Below are positions 1 to 5,125 of a stretch of 6,403 nt of DNA, one piece after another. The notes beneath the pieces were generated by a model, which was not told where the DNA came from, searched no databases, and saw only the letters and a program-made list of their open reading frames with translations. Source of the DNA: Trebonia sp. (GTDB lineage Bacteria > Actinomycetota > Actinomycetes > Streptosporangiales > Streptosporangiaceae). The position numbers were made by a program, and so were the translations under genes. Every line of letters starts with the position of its first letter. Positions within the stretch are counted from its first letter, which is position 1. Location of the stretch: positions 1 to 6,403 of the forward strand of contig JASHXJ010000257.1 of the NCBI GenBank assembly GCA_030043595.1. Direction: 5' to 3'.

Positions 1-440
1 TCGACCTGGATCCCGGTCGGCGGCCCCTGGAAGGTCTTGACCAGCGCGACCGGGATGCGCAGGTCCTCCAGCCTCAGCGCCCGGATCGCCTTGAAACCGA
101 ACACGTTTCCCGTGATCGACGCCATCATGCTGGTCACCGATCCCTCCTCGAACAGCTCGAGGGGATAGCCGATGTAGGCGAGATACTGGTCGGGGCGGCC
201 TGGCACGGGCTCCAGGCAGTACGCACGCGCCTGGTACCGCTCGAGCGTCGTCAGCCGGTCGGTCCACACGGTCGTCCAGGTAGCGGTCGACGACTCGGCC
301 GCCACGGCCGCCGCAGCCTCTTCCGGCGCCACTTCCGGCTGCGGAATCAGCCTGAACGCGGCGAGAACATCGCTGTCACGCGGCTGGTACTGGGGATCCC
401 AGTAGATTTCCCGGTACGCGCGAACTCCTGCTTGGAACAT
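1..440 (-). CDS. cbbL: RuBisCO form I large subunit, N-terminal part (cut by left window edge)
   Basis: Ribulose-1,5-bisphosphate carboxylase/oxygenase large subunit, the cytoplasmic CO2-fixing enzyme of the Calvin cycle. I translated this strand by hand: 146 complete codons run from the ATG at 440 to the window edge without a stop. The protein contains AESSTATWTTVWTD (residues 48-61), LFEEGSV (96-102), GNVFGFKAIRALRLEDLR (111-128) and KTFQGPPTGIQV (135-146), all hallmark RuBisCO N-domain segments. E49 and N112 correspond to the active-site Glu60 and Asn123 of the plant enzyme with the same offset of 11, so there is no internal gap. The wording GIQV and RALRLEDLRIP looks green-type or form IE-like rather than red-type, but 146 residues do not settle the subform. 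The ATG is the only usable start: an in-frame TAG lies 9 bases upstream. There is no Shine-Dalgarno sequence, and a -10 box sits 6 bases upstream. The catalytic barrel and the small subunit lie outside the window. Confidence 0.96.
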   Translation of the reverse strand, partial: MFQAGVRAYREIYWDPQYQPRDSDVLAAFRLIPQPEVAPEEAAAAVAAESSTATWTTVWTDRLTTLERYQARAYCLEPVPGRPDQYLAYIGYPLELFEEGSVTSMMASITGNVFGFKAIRALRLEDLRIPVALVKTFQGPPTGIQV

Positions 441-446
441 GCCCTG

Positions 447-452
447 AGCCTA
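447..452 (-). promoter_or_regulatory. Predicted -10 box of a leaderless cbbL promoter
   Basis: On the minus strand the hexamer TAGGCT (TAnnnT consensus) is followed by exactly six bases, CAGGGC, and then the cbbL ATG. This is the spacing seen for leaderless transcripts in actinobacteria, and it fits the absence of a Shine-Dalgarno sequence. No good -35 hexamer is visible; a T-rich stretch lies at about the right distance. Transcription would start at or next to position 440. This is a prediction from motif and spacing only. Confidence 0.5.
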
Positions 453-479
453 GGTAGCTTTTGTAATTAAAAAAAGGCC

Positions 480-493
480 AGATTAGCTGATCT
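480..493. promoter_or_regulatory. Short dyad upstream of cbbL, possible CbbR activation half-site
   Basis: AGATTAGCTGATCT has 4-base inverted arms (AGAT/ATCT) around six bases. If cbbL transcription starts at 440, the dyad covers about -40 to -53, where LysR-type regulators place their activation site. The alternative is the weak stem of a terminator for cbbR, since GGCC and seven T follow it on the minus strand; a four-pair A/T-rich stem would make a poor one. Confidence 0.3.
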
Positions 494-494
494 T

Positions 495-514
495 TCATAG
501 GAGTTTTTCTATGA
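495..514. promoter_or_regulatory. Inverted repeat TCATAG-N8-CTATGA, candidate CbbR recognition site
   Basis: Two perfect 6-base arms (495-500 and 509-514) flank eight bases. The repeat covers the last codons and the stop codon of cbbR and lies about 55-74 bases upstream of the predicted cbbL start site, the usual place for a LysR recognition site. The inner arms ATAG/CTAT resemble the A/T-flanked LysR dyad, with 12 rather than 11 bases between the conserved T and A. The heptamer TCATAGG recurs at 1428-1434 on the other side of cbbR. This is inference; the repeat could also be a small hairpin. Confidence 0.4.
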
Positions 515-1394
515 TAGCGCGGCCTCGTCCGGAGCGGAGGAACTCGCCGAACGCCCGGACCGCCGGCCGTCGCGGCCCGGATGACGAGAACAGCACGTGC
601 CACGGACGGGTCAATGGCGTGCCGGCCACGCCGATCTCGCAGAGCGTGCCGTCCCGCAGCTCGCGGGCGACGGCGAACCGCGAGATCAACGTGATGCCAA
701 GGCCGACGACCAGGCCCTGCTTGACCGCGCCATTCGATCCCAGCGTGAGCAGCTCGGGTGCGCCGGCCTCGGCTGAGCCCAGGTTCAGGTCGGCGAGCAG
801 GCGCTCGGTCGCCAGTCGGGTGCCCGAGCCCTCCTCCCGCAGCAGCCAGGGGGTTTGCGCCAGGTCTGCCGGAATCTCCCTGCCCACGACGACTAGCTCG
901 TTCGCGACGAACGGGAAGCCCGCCAGGGTCCTGCCCGCCGCCGGCCGGCCGCCGATGCCGACGTCGGCGCGCCTGGTTTCGAGCCGCTCGAATACCGTGG
1001 CCCGGTTGCCAACCTCGAGCAGGATGCTGACGCCCGGATGGAGCTGCCGGTACGCCTGGATAAGCGGCGGCGCCAGGTACTCTCCCGCGGTGTTCACCGC
1101 GACCAGCCGGATCCTTGAATTCTCCGGGTGAGCCGCCTCCTGGGCCGCATTCCTGCCCTGCTCAAGGAGGCCGAGCACCTGAGCCGCGTAGGGTGCGAAC
1201 GCCTCGCCCGACTCGGTCAGCCGCACTCCCCGCCCGTGCCGTTCGAAGAGCGCGGCGCCCAGTTCGCGGGCGAGCGAGGCGACCGCGGCCGACACCGACG
1301 GCTGGCTGACCAGCAACTGCCCCGCCGCGGCGTGCACGCTGCCCGTGCTCTGCACCGCGAGGAACGCGCGGATCTGGGTAAGGGTGATCGCCAC
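495..1394 (-). CDS. cbbR: LysR-type regulator, probable CbbR activator of RuBisCO genes
   Basis: A 299-residue LysR-type DNA-binding regulator. The N-terminus carries the winged helix-turn-helix (about residues 5-63), including SVHAAAGQLLVSQPSVSAAVASL and the typical LGAALFERHGRGVRLTESG. A periplasmic-binding-protein-like effector domain follows (about 93-295). The match to CbbR rather than a generic LysR protein rests on effector-domain segments: GEYLAPPLI (104-112), EVGNRATVFERL (127-138), PWLLREEGSGTR (182-193), LGSNGAVKQGLVVGLGITLISR (218-239) and RPWHVLF. CbbR proteins activate Calvin-cycle operons in response to metabolites such as NADPH or phosphorylated sugars; the ligand here is unknown. 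The start is GTG with GAGG about 8 bases upstream; an in-frame TGA lies further upstream. The gene reads in the same direction as cbbL, 54 bases ahead of it, instead of the common divergent layout, and is divergent from the dehydrogenase operon at 1501. The last six codons are unusually A/T-rich, apparently because they host an inverted repeat. Confidence 0.9.
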   Translation of the reverse strand: MAITLTQIRAFLAVQSTGSVHAAAGQLLVSQPSVSAAVASLARELGAALFERHGRGVRLTESGEAFAPYAAQVLGLLEQGRNAAQEAAHPENSRIRLVAVNTAGEYLAPPLIQAYRQLHPGVSILLEVGNRATVFERLETRRADVGIGGRPAAGRTLAGFPFVANELVVVGREIPADLAQTPWLLREEGSGTRLATERLLADLNLGSAEAGAPELLTLGSNGAVKQGLVVGLGITLISRFAVARELRDGTLCEIGVAGTPLTRPWHVLFSSSGPRRPAVRAFGEFLRSGRGRAIIEKLL

Positions 1395-1424
1395 CGGGTA
1401 CCTCGCTTCATCGTGGCGGGCGCT

Positions 1425-1440
1425 AACTCATAGGTATTCA
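1425..1440. promoter_or_regulatory. Candidate LysR/CbbR box between cbbR and the dehydrogenase operon
   Basis: An A/T-rich island in otherwise GC-rich DNA contains TCATAGGTATTCA, which fits T-N11-A, and inside it ATAGGTAT, a dyad of ATA and TAT around GG. It lies 31-46 bases upstream of the cbbR start and about 61-76 bases upstream of the 1501 start, so one bound dimer could autoregulate cbbR and act on the divergent operon. TCATAGG is shared with the repeat at 495-501. Confidence 0.4.
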
Positions 1441-1488
1441 CTTATCATTGCGGCGCCAGCGCCGCACAGCCGGCGGGCGGCGCGGGGC

Positions 1489-1494
1489 TATGGT
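1489..1494 (+). promoter_or_regulatory. Predicted -10 box of a leaderless dehydrogenase-operon promoter
   Basis: TATGGT (TAnnnT) is followed by six bases, TCGGAC, and the ATG at 1501. No convincing Shine-Dalgarno sequence precedes this ATG, so a leaderless transcript starting at the A of ATG is the simplest reading. No -35 match is visible. Confidence 0.5.
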
Positions 1495-1500
1495 TCGGAC

Positions 1501-2289
1501 ATGACGAGCGTGAGCGGAGCCGGGGTCGTTGTCACCGGCGGTGGCGGCGGGATCGGGCGGGCGATCGCGCACAGGCTCGCCGCTGGCGGCGCCCGGGTGG
1601 TGGTGAACGACCTGGACGCCGGTGCCGCCGCGGGGGTCGCGGCCGAGATCGGGGGGTTCGCCGTCCCCGGCGACGCGGGGACGGAGCAGGGCGTGCGTGA
1701 CCTGGTCACCGCTGCGCGCAGCCATCTCGGGGAGATCGACATCTACTGCTCGAACGCGGGCAGCGGCGTCGGAGGACCGGCGTCCGGGCCCGATGCTCCT
1801 GATGAGGTGTGGCAGCGCGCCTGGGAGGTCAACACGCTGGCGCATGTGCGCGCATCGCGGGCCCTGCTGCCGGCCTGGCTGGCGCGCGGGCAGGGGACGT
1901 TCGTCGTCACCGCGTCCGCGGCCGGCCTGCTGACGATGCTGGGGTCGGCGCCGTATTCGGTGACCAAGCACGCCGCGGTGGCGTTCGCCGAGTGGCTGGC
2001 CGCGACGTACGCGCACCGCGGGCTGAGCGTGCACTGCATCTGCCCGCAGGGCGTGCGCACCCAGATGCTCGCCGACGCGGGGCGGCCGGGCGAGATCCTG
2101 CTCGCCGATACGGCGATCGAGCCGGGGCAGGTTGCCGACGCGTTGTGGGAGGCGATGGCCGGGGGCAGGTTCCTGGTCCTGCCGCACCCCGAAGTCAGGG
2201 ACTATTACGGGCTGCGCGCCGCGGACACCGACAGGTGGCTGCGCGGCATGTCGCGGCTGCAGCGGCGGATCGAGGAGGAGACAGGGTGA
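1501..2289 (+). CDS. Short-chain dehydrogenase/reductase (classical SDR)
   Basis: A 262-residue classical SDR oxidoreductase, a cytoplasmic enzyme that interconverts alcohols and ketones with a nicotinamide cofactor. The Rossmann dinucleotide motif is TGGGGGIG (12-19). D37 at the end of the second strand suggests NAD(H) rather than NADP(H). The NAG motif is CSNAG (83-87), and the catalytic tetrad is N111, S139, Y152 and K156 (YSVTK). The C-terminal part (LPHPEVRDYY, then DRWLRGMSRLQRR) resembles actinobacterial SDRs encoded beside medium-chain reductases. In-frame sequence is open upstream to 1345, but the ATG at 1501 starts at the usual distance before the first beta strand and has a -10 box 6 bases ahead. 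The stop overlaps the next gene's start (GTGA), so the two are cotranscribed and probably translationally coupled. The substrate cannot be read from the sequence; a lipid, steroid or terpenoid is a guess from family context. Confidence 0.93.
   Translation: MTSVSGAGVVVTGGGGGIGRAIAHRLAAGGARVVVNDLDAGAAAGVAAEIGGFAVPGDAGTEQGVRDLVTAARSHLGEIDIYCSNAGSGVGGPASGPDAPDEVWQRAWEVNTLAHVRASRALLPAWLARGQGTFVVTASAAGLLTMLGSAPYSVTKHAAVAFAEWLAATYAHRGLSVHCICPQGVRTQMLADAGRPGEILLADTAIEPGQVADALWEAMAGGRFLVLPHPEVRDYYGLRAADTDRWLRGMSRLQRRIEEETG
2270..2279 (+). promoter_or_regulatory. Strong ribosome-binding site inside the dehydrogenase gene
   Basis: A GAGGAGGAG stretch lies in the last codons of the upstream dehydrogenase, 6-8 bases before the GTG at 2286. 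It decides the start of the second gene and supports initiation or re-initiation at the GTGA overlap. Confidence 0.7.
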
Positions 2290-3269
2290 AAGCCTGGCAG
2301 GTGGGCTCGCACGGTGAGCCGCAGGACGTGCTGGAACTGGTCGCGGCAGCGCGGCCGGTGCCCGGTCCCGGGCAGGTCCTTGTGCGGGTGCTGGCGGCCG
2401 CGGCGAACTTTCCCGACGTGCTGCTGTGCCGGGGTACCTACCAGGTGCGTCCGTCACTGCCGTTCTGCCCAGGCGTCGAAGTGTGCGGGGAAGTCGTGGC
2501 GGCCGGGGCGGACGTGACCCGTTTCGCCGCCGGAGACCGGGTGATCGGCGGGACCGTGCTGCCGTACGGCGGGTTCGCGGAGTACGCGATCATGGACGCG
2601 CAGATCGCGATGCCGGCGCCCGGCGGGCTCGACGACGCGGAGGCGGCGCCGTTTCATATCACCTACCAGACCGGATGGTTCGGGCTGCACAGGCGGGCGC
2701 GGCTGGCGGCTGGCGAGGTGCTGCTCGTCCACGCGGCGGCCGGCGGCGTGGGCAGCGGCGCGGTCCAGCTCGGCAAGGCCGCGGGAGCCCGCGTGATCGG
2801 TGTGGCCGGGGGTCCGCAGAAGGCGTCGGTGGTGCGGGAGCTCGGCGCGGACGTCGTCGTGGACCGCCACCGCGAGGACTTCGTGGCGGTCGTCAAGGAG
2901 GTCACCGACGGGCGCGGCGCCGACGTGGTCTACGATCCGGTGGGCGGCGAGGCGTTCCGGCGGTCCACCAAGTGCATCGCGTTCGAGGGCCGGATCCTGG
3001 TCGTCGGCTTCGCCAGCGGTGACATCCCGGCGGCGGCGCTGAACCACGCCCTGGTGAAGAACTACTCGATCGTCGGCCTGCACTGGGGCCTGTACCAGGA
3101 GCGCGACCCCGGTGCGGTCCGGAAGTGCCACGCCGAGCTGGGCAGGCTCGCCGCCACCGGGGCGATCCGGCCGCTGATCAGCGAGCGGCTGCCGCTGGAC
3201 GGCGTACCGGACGGGCTGCGACGGCTCGCCGACGGCACCACGACCGGCCGTCTCGTGTTCCTGCCCTAG
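2286..3269 (+). CDS. Zinc-independent medium-chain reductase, NADPH:quinone oxidoreductase-like
   Basis: A 327-residue protein of the quinone oxidoreductase/zeta-crystallin branch of the medium-chain dehydrogenase/reductase superfamily. The N-terminal GroES-like domain (about 1-120) contains AANFPDVLLCRG (39-50), PGVEVCGEV (62-70) and GDRV (83-86). The Rossmann domain carries the cofactor motif HAAAGGVGSGAVQLGKAAGA (149-168), followed by DVVYDPVGG. The zinc ligands of alcohol dehydrogenases are absent, as expected for this branch. Members reduce quinones or alpha,beta-unsaturated carbonyl and enoyl substrates using NADPH; the actual substrate here is unknown. I chose the GTG at 2286, which overlaps the upstream stop by 4 bases and has a strong AGGAGG-type site in 2270-2279. 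The same frame is open far upstream, but that part is an out-of-frame reading of the dehydrogenase gene. It forms a two-gene operon with the preceding dehydrogenase. Confidence 0.93.
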   Translation: MKAWQVGSHGEPQDVLELVAAARPVPGPGQVLVRVLAAAANFPDVLLCRGTYQVRPSLPFCPGVEVCGEVVAAGADVTRFAAGDRVIGGTVLPYGGFAEYAIMDAQIAMPAPGGLDDAEAAPFHITYQTGWFGLHRRARLAAGEVLLVHAAAGGVGSGAVQLGKAAGARVIGVAGGPQKASVVRELGADVVVDRHREDFVAVVKEVTDGRGADVVYDPVGGEAFRRSTKCIAFEGRILVVGFASGDIPAAALNHALVKNYSIVGLHWGLYQERDPGAVRKCHAELGRLAATGAIRPLISERLPLDGVPDGLRRLADGTTTGRLVFLP

Positions 3270-3294
3270 GAGGGGACATCGGCCGGACGCGACG

Positions 3295-3300
3295 TAGAGT
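3295..3300 (+). promoter_or_regulatory. Possible leaderless -10 box ahead of a small reading frame
   Basis: TAGAGT (TAnnnT) is followed by six bases, GTGGCT, and then the GTG at 3307. The arrangement is identical to those ahead of cbbL and the dehydrogenase. On its own the motif is weak, because TAnnnT occurs by chance. Confidence 0.35.
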
Positions 3301-3306
3301 GTGGCT

Positions 3307-3435
3307 GTGGCCGATCAGAAGCCGCCGCGGGTGGACGCGGTGGCCTTCGGCGGGGCGAGCCTGGCTGAGCTGCCGAGGCCCGCTGCCGTCAGCCGGCGGG
3401 CTGGGCAGGAACGCCGCGGTCGACCGCCCCGCTGA
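3307..3435 (+). CDS. Possible small or truncated protein of 42 residues
   Basis: This reading frame starts with GTG, begins VADQKPPRVDAVAFGGASLA and stops at a TGA. I recognise no family. In favour: the first 29 codons have nearly all G or C at the third position, and a leaderless-type -10 box is 6 bases upstream. Against: the last 47 bases overlap, on the opposite strand, the end of the well-supported lipoprotein gene at 3389-3865; the arginine-rich tail (RRAGQERRGRPPR) looks like out-of-frame reading; and high GC makes short open frames common. One reading is the surviving start of a longer gene cut by a rearrangement that brought in the lipoprotein gene. Another is a chance frame. Confidence 0.25.
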   Translation: MADQKPPRVDAVAFGGASLAELPRPAAVSRRAGQERRGRPPR

Positions 3436-3865
3436 CTGAGACCACCCACCACAGGCCCATGGCGTCTGCCTGGCCGTTCGCCTCGCCTGGCGTGTAATCG
3501 CCGGTGTAGAGGTAGAGCGGCCACCGGTTATAGGTCACCTGAAGCGCGCCTCCGGGACCCGGGTCCGTGCCGAGCAGTGCCGGGTCGATCCCGGGGCCGG
3601 CGAGCGGCTTCGTCACGCCCTTTGGCAGGACAAGAGGCGGCCACCCAAGCAGGCAGCCAAGTGAGCAGACGGATGGTCCCTGGCTGTCCGGGGTGTACAG
3701 GTACAGCGTCCGGCCTGAGCCATCGGCGAGTATCCGGCCGAGGCCGCTGATCGTGGTGGCCCGTACTTCGTATGCGGGCGGGGCGCTAGCCGCCGTGGAC
3801 CCGCACGAGGCCGCCAGCAGAGCGCTGGCCCCGCACGCGAGCACCGCCCGGACCGCCGGTGTCAC
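3389..3865 (-). CDS. Secreted lipoprotein with Yx(FWY)xxD motifs (COG4315/Lipoprotein_15 type)
   Basis: A 158-residue exported protein. The N-terminus (VLACGASALLAASC) is a short hydrophobic signal ending at C21, a borderline lipobox (Ala rather than Leu at -3) that would give a membrane-anchored lipoprotein. The mature part has two copies of the family motif: Y55-L-Y57-T-P-D60 within DGSGRTLYLYTPD, and Y118-L-Y120-T-G-D123 within WPLYLYTGD. A conserved central segment VCSLGCLLGWPPL (66-78) contains C67 and C71, and the family-typical GLWWVV lies near the end (137-142). The biochemical role of this family is not established. The start is a GTG with only a weak ribosome-binding site; a nine-codon leader frame with a better site overlaps it (see 3862-3888). 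No partner gene is adjacent on this strand. Confidence 0.88.
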   Translation of the reverse strand: MTPAVRAVLACGASALLAASCGSTAASAPPAYEVRATTISGLGRILADGSGRTLYLYTPDSQGPSVCSLGCLLGWPPLVLPKGVTKPLAGPGIDPALLGTDPGPGGALQVTYNRWPLYLYTGDYTPGEANGQADAMGLWWVVSVSGAVDRGVPAQPAG

Positions 3866-3888
3866 GACTTCGCCGGCGTTGTCGTCAT
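3862..3888 (-). other. Possible leader mini-ORF overlapping the lipoprotein start
   Basis: An ATG at 3888 opens a frame reading MTTTPAKS and stops at a TGA that overlaps the lipoprotein's GTG by four bases (GTGA). A purine-rich stretch (GGAAAGGG on the minus strand) lies about 8 bases before this ATG, whereas the lipoprotein GTG has only GCGAAG nearby. The lipoprotein could be translated by re-initiation after this leader. Alternatively, a one-base sequence error here could hide an ATG-started, slightly longer lipoprotein. Confidence 0.3.
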
Positions 3889-3926
3889 GACAGTGGCCCT
3901 TTCCGTGGTTCAGGCGCGATTCACCA

Positions 3927-3959
3927 CACGCGGCCGGGGTTTGTCCTCAGTTCCGCGTG
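3927..3959. repeat. Inverted repeat with 7-base arms in the intergenic region
   Basis: CACGCGG (3927-3933) and CCGCGTG (3953-3959) are perfect inverted arms around 19 bases. The repeat lies between the divergent lipoprotein gene and the oxidoreductase at 4094. It could be an operator or a hairpin; it could also be chance in GC-rich DNA. The rest of the 228-base gap shows no coding pattern. Confidence 0.3.
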
Positions 3960-4026
3960 GCCGGACCAGTTCAGCGCCGCATGCGCACCGGTAAGCCGGC
4001 CCGTCCGTCATTTCTGCGGCTGATTG

Positions 4027-4032
4027 TATTGT
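4027..4032 (+). promoter_or_regulatory. Candidate -10 box for the oxidoreductase at 4094
   Basis: TATTGT (TAnnnT) lies in the only A/T-rich patch of the gap, within the direct repeat ATTGTATTGT, about 62 bases before the ATG. No clear -35 is visible. Unlike the leaderless genes, this would give a leader of roughly 50 bases carrying a strong ribosome-binding site. Confidence 0.35.
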
Positions 4033-4081
4033 GCATTAGCGCGCTGCGGGGTGATGCGGGAAGGACACGCACCTGAACCAC

Positions 4082-4089
4082 GGAGGAGG
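4082..4089 (+). promoter_or_regulatory. Strong ribosome-binding site of the oxidoreductase at 4094
   Basis: GGAGGAGG ends four bases before the ATG at 4094. It fixes the start and indicates efficient, leader-dependent initiation. Confidence 0.75.
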
Positions 4090-4093
4090 ACGC

Positions 4094-5107
4094 ATGCGTG
4101 CGGTACAGATGACGGCTGTCGGCGGCCCGGAGCTGCTGCAGGTCGCTGACCTGCCCGAACCGCGGATCACTGGCGAGCGGGACGTCAGGGTGCGGCTGCG
4201 GGCGGCGGGCATCAATCCTGTCGACTACAAGCTCAGGTCCCAGGGCACGATCGGCGGCGTGCTGCCCGCGGTGCTTGGCTGGGACGGGGCCGGGATCGTG
4301 GAGAGCACGGGGGCGGCCGTCACGCGGTTCCGCGCCGGCGATGAGGTGTACTTCTGCGATGGCGGCTTCGGGCCGACCCCTGGGACGTACCAGGAGGTCA
4401 AGGTCATTGACGAGCGCTTCGTCGCGCGCAAGCCGCAGCGCCTGTCGTTCGCCGAGGCGGCCGCGGCACCGCTAGTCACGATCACCGCGTGGGAAGCGGT
4501 ACGGGACCGCGCCCGGGTGGGGAGGGAGGCGGAGAAGGACCAGCATGTCCTTGTCCAGGCCGGGGCGGGCGGCGTCGGGCACATGTCCGTGCAGATCGCC
4601 CGGCTGGCCGGCGCGCGGGTGGCGACGACGGTCACGTCCGGCCCGAAGACGGAACTGGCCTACTCGCTCGGCGCCGAGCTGTGCATCGACTACACCCGGG
4701 AGGACGTGGGCGCGAAGCTGCGCGCGTGGACCGGGACCGACGGCGCCGACGTCGTGCACGACACCGTTGGCGGCAAGACGTTCACGGCATGCTTCTCGCT
4801 TGTCCGTCCGTATGGCGACCTCGTCTCCAACGTGGAAAGCCCGTGGGAGGAGCAGGCCGTCCAGGCCATGCACGAACGGAACCTGCGGGTCTCCTTCACC
4901 TGGATGCCGGCGCCGTCGGTATTCGGGTGGGCGGCGCACAGGGAGCGCCAGCGCAGGATCCTGGAGGAGGCCGCGGCGCACTTCGACGCCGGTGACCTTC
5001 GCGTCCAGGTCGGCGCGACGTTCCCGCTTGAGCGCGCCGCGGACGCGCACCGCGCGCTGGAAGCGGGACAGGTCACCGGCAAGGCAGTCCTCACGATGGA
5101 GGACTGA
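4094..5107 (+). CDS. NADP-dependent medium-chain oxidoreductase (quinone oxidoreductase-like)
   Basis: A 337-residue zinc-independent medium-chain dehydrogenase/reductase. The GroES-like N-domain has RAAGINPVDYKLR (36-48), LGWDGAGIVE (61-70) and the GDEV turn (82-85). The Rossmann domain carries VLVQAGAGGVGHMSVQIA (152-169), with the AxxGxxG cofactor motif at 156-162, followed by ADVVHDTVGG. The C-terminal FPLERAADAHRALEAGQVTGKAVL is typical of NADP-dependent quinone or enone reductases of this family. No zinc-binding cysteine cluster is present. It belongs to the same superfamily as the protein at 2286-3269 but is clearly divergent in sequence, so it is not a recent local duplicate. It stands alone: upstream is a divergent lipoprotein, downstream a convergent gene. 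Its substrate is unknown; reduction of quinones or reactive enones is the family expectation. Confidence 0.93.
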   Translation: MRAVQMTAVGGPELLQVADLPEPRITGERDVRVRLRAAGINPVDYKLRSQGTIGGVLPAVLGWDGAGIVESTGAAVTRFRAGDEVYFCDGGFGPTPGTYQEVKVIDERFVARKPQRLSFAEAAAAPLVTITAWEAVRDRARVGREAEKDQHVLVQAGAGGVGHMSVQIARLAGARVATTVTSGPKTELAYSLGAELCIDYTREDVGAKLRAWTGTDGADVVHDTVGGKTFTACFSLVRPYGDLVSNVESPWEEQAVQAMHERNLRVSFTWMPAPSVFGWAAHRERQRRILEEAAAHFDAGDLRVQVGATFPLERAADAHRALEAGQVTGKAVLTMED

Positions 5108-5125
5108 GCGGACGGCGGCGATCCG

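Noticed and set aside
469..493. Rho-independent terminator after cbbR (dyad, GGCC, seven T on the minus strand)
   Set aside because: The stem is only four mostly A/T pairs and is separated from the T-run; the dyad position fits a regulator site better. Not excluded, but not called.
376..603. 75-codon minus-strand frame covering the cbbR-cbbL spacer
   Set aside because: It overlaps the RuBisCO gene in another frame and the end of cbbR, and has no recognisable content.
1345..1500. N-terminal extension of the SDR gene back to 1345
   Set aside because: It would overlap the cbbR start region, adds residues not typical of SDRs, and lacks a ribosome-binding site; the ATG at 1501 fits the family and the -10 box.
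1809..2285. N-terminal extension of the reductase at 2286
   Set aside because: This part is an alanine/arginine/glycine-rich out-of-frame reading of the SDR gene; the family N-terminus begins exactly at the GTG at 2286.
1438..2457. Long minus-strand open frame antisense to the dehydrogenase operon
   Set aside because: Proline- and arginine-rich, low-complexity translation with no recognisable domain. The plus strand has complete SDR and reductase motifs over the same bases; this is a GC-driven shadow.
3125..3439. Plus-strand frame overlapping the end of the reductase and the following gap
   Set aside because: Arginine/alanine-rich out-of-frame reading; a different frame from the small leaderless candidate at 3307.
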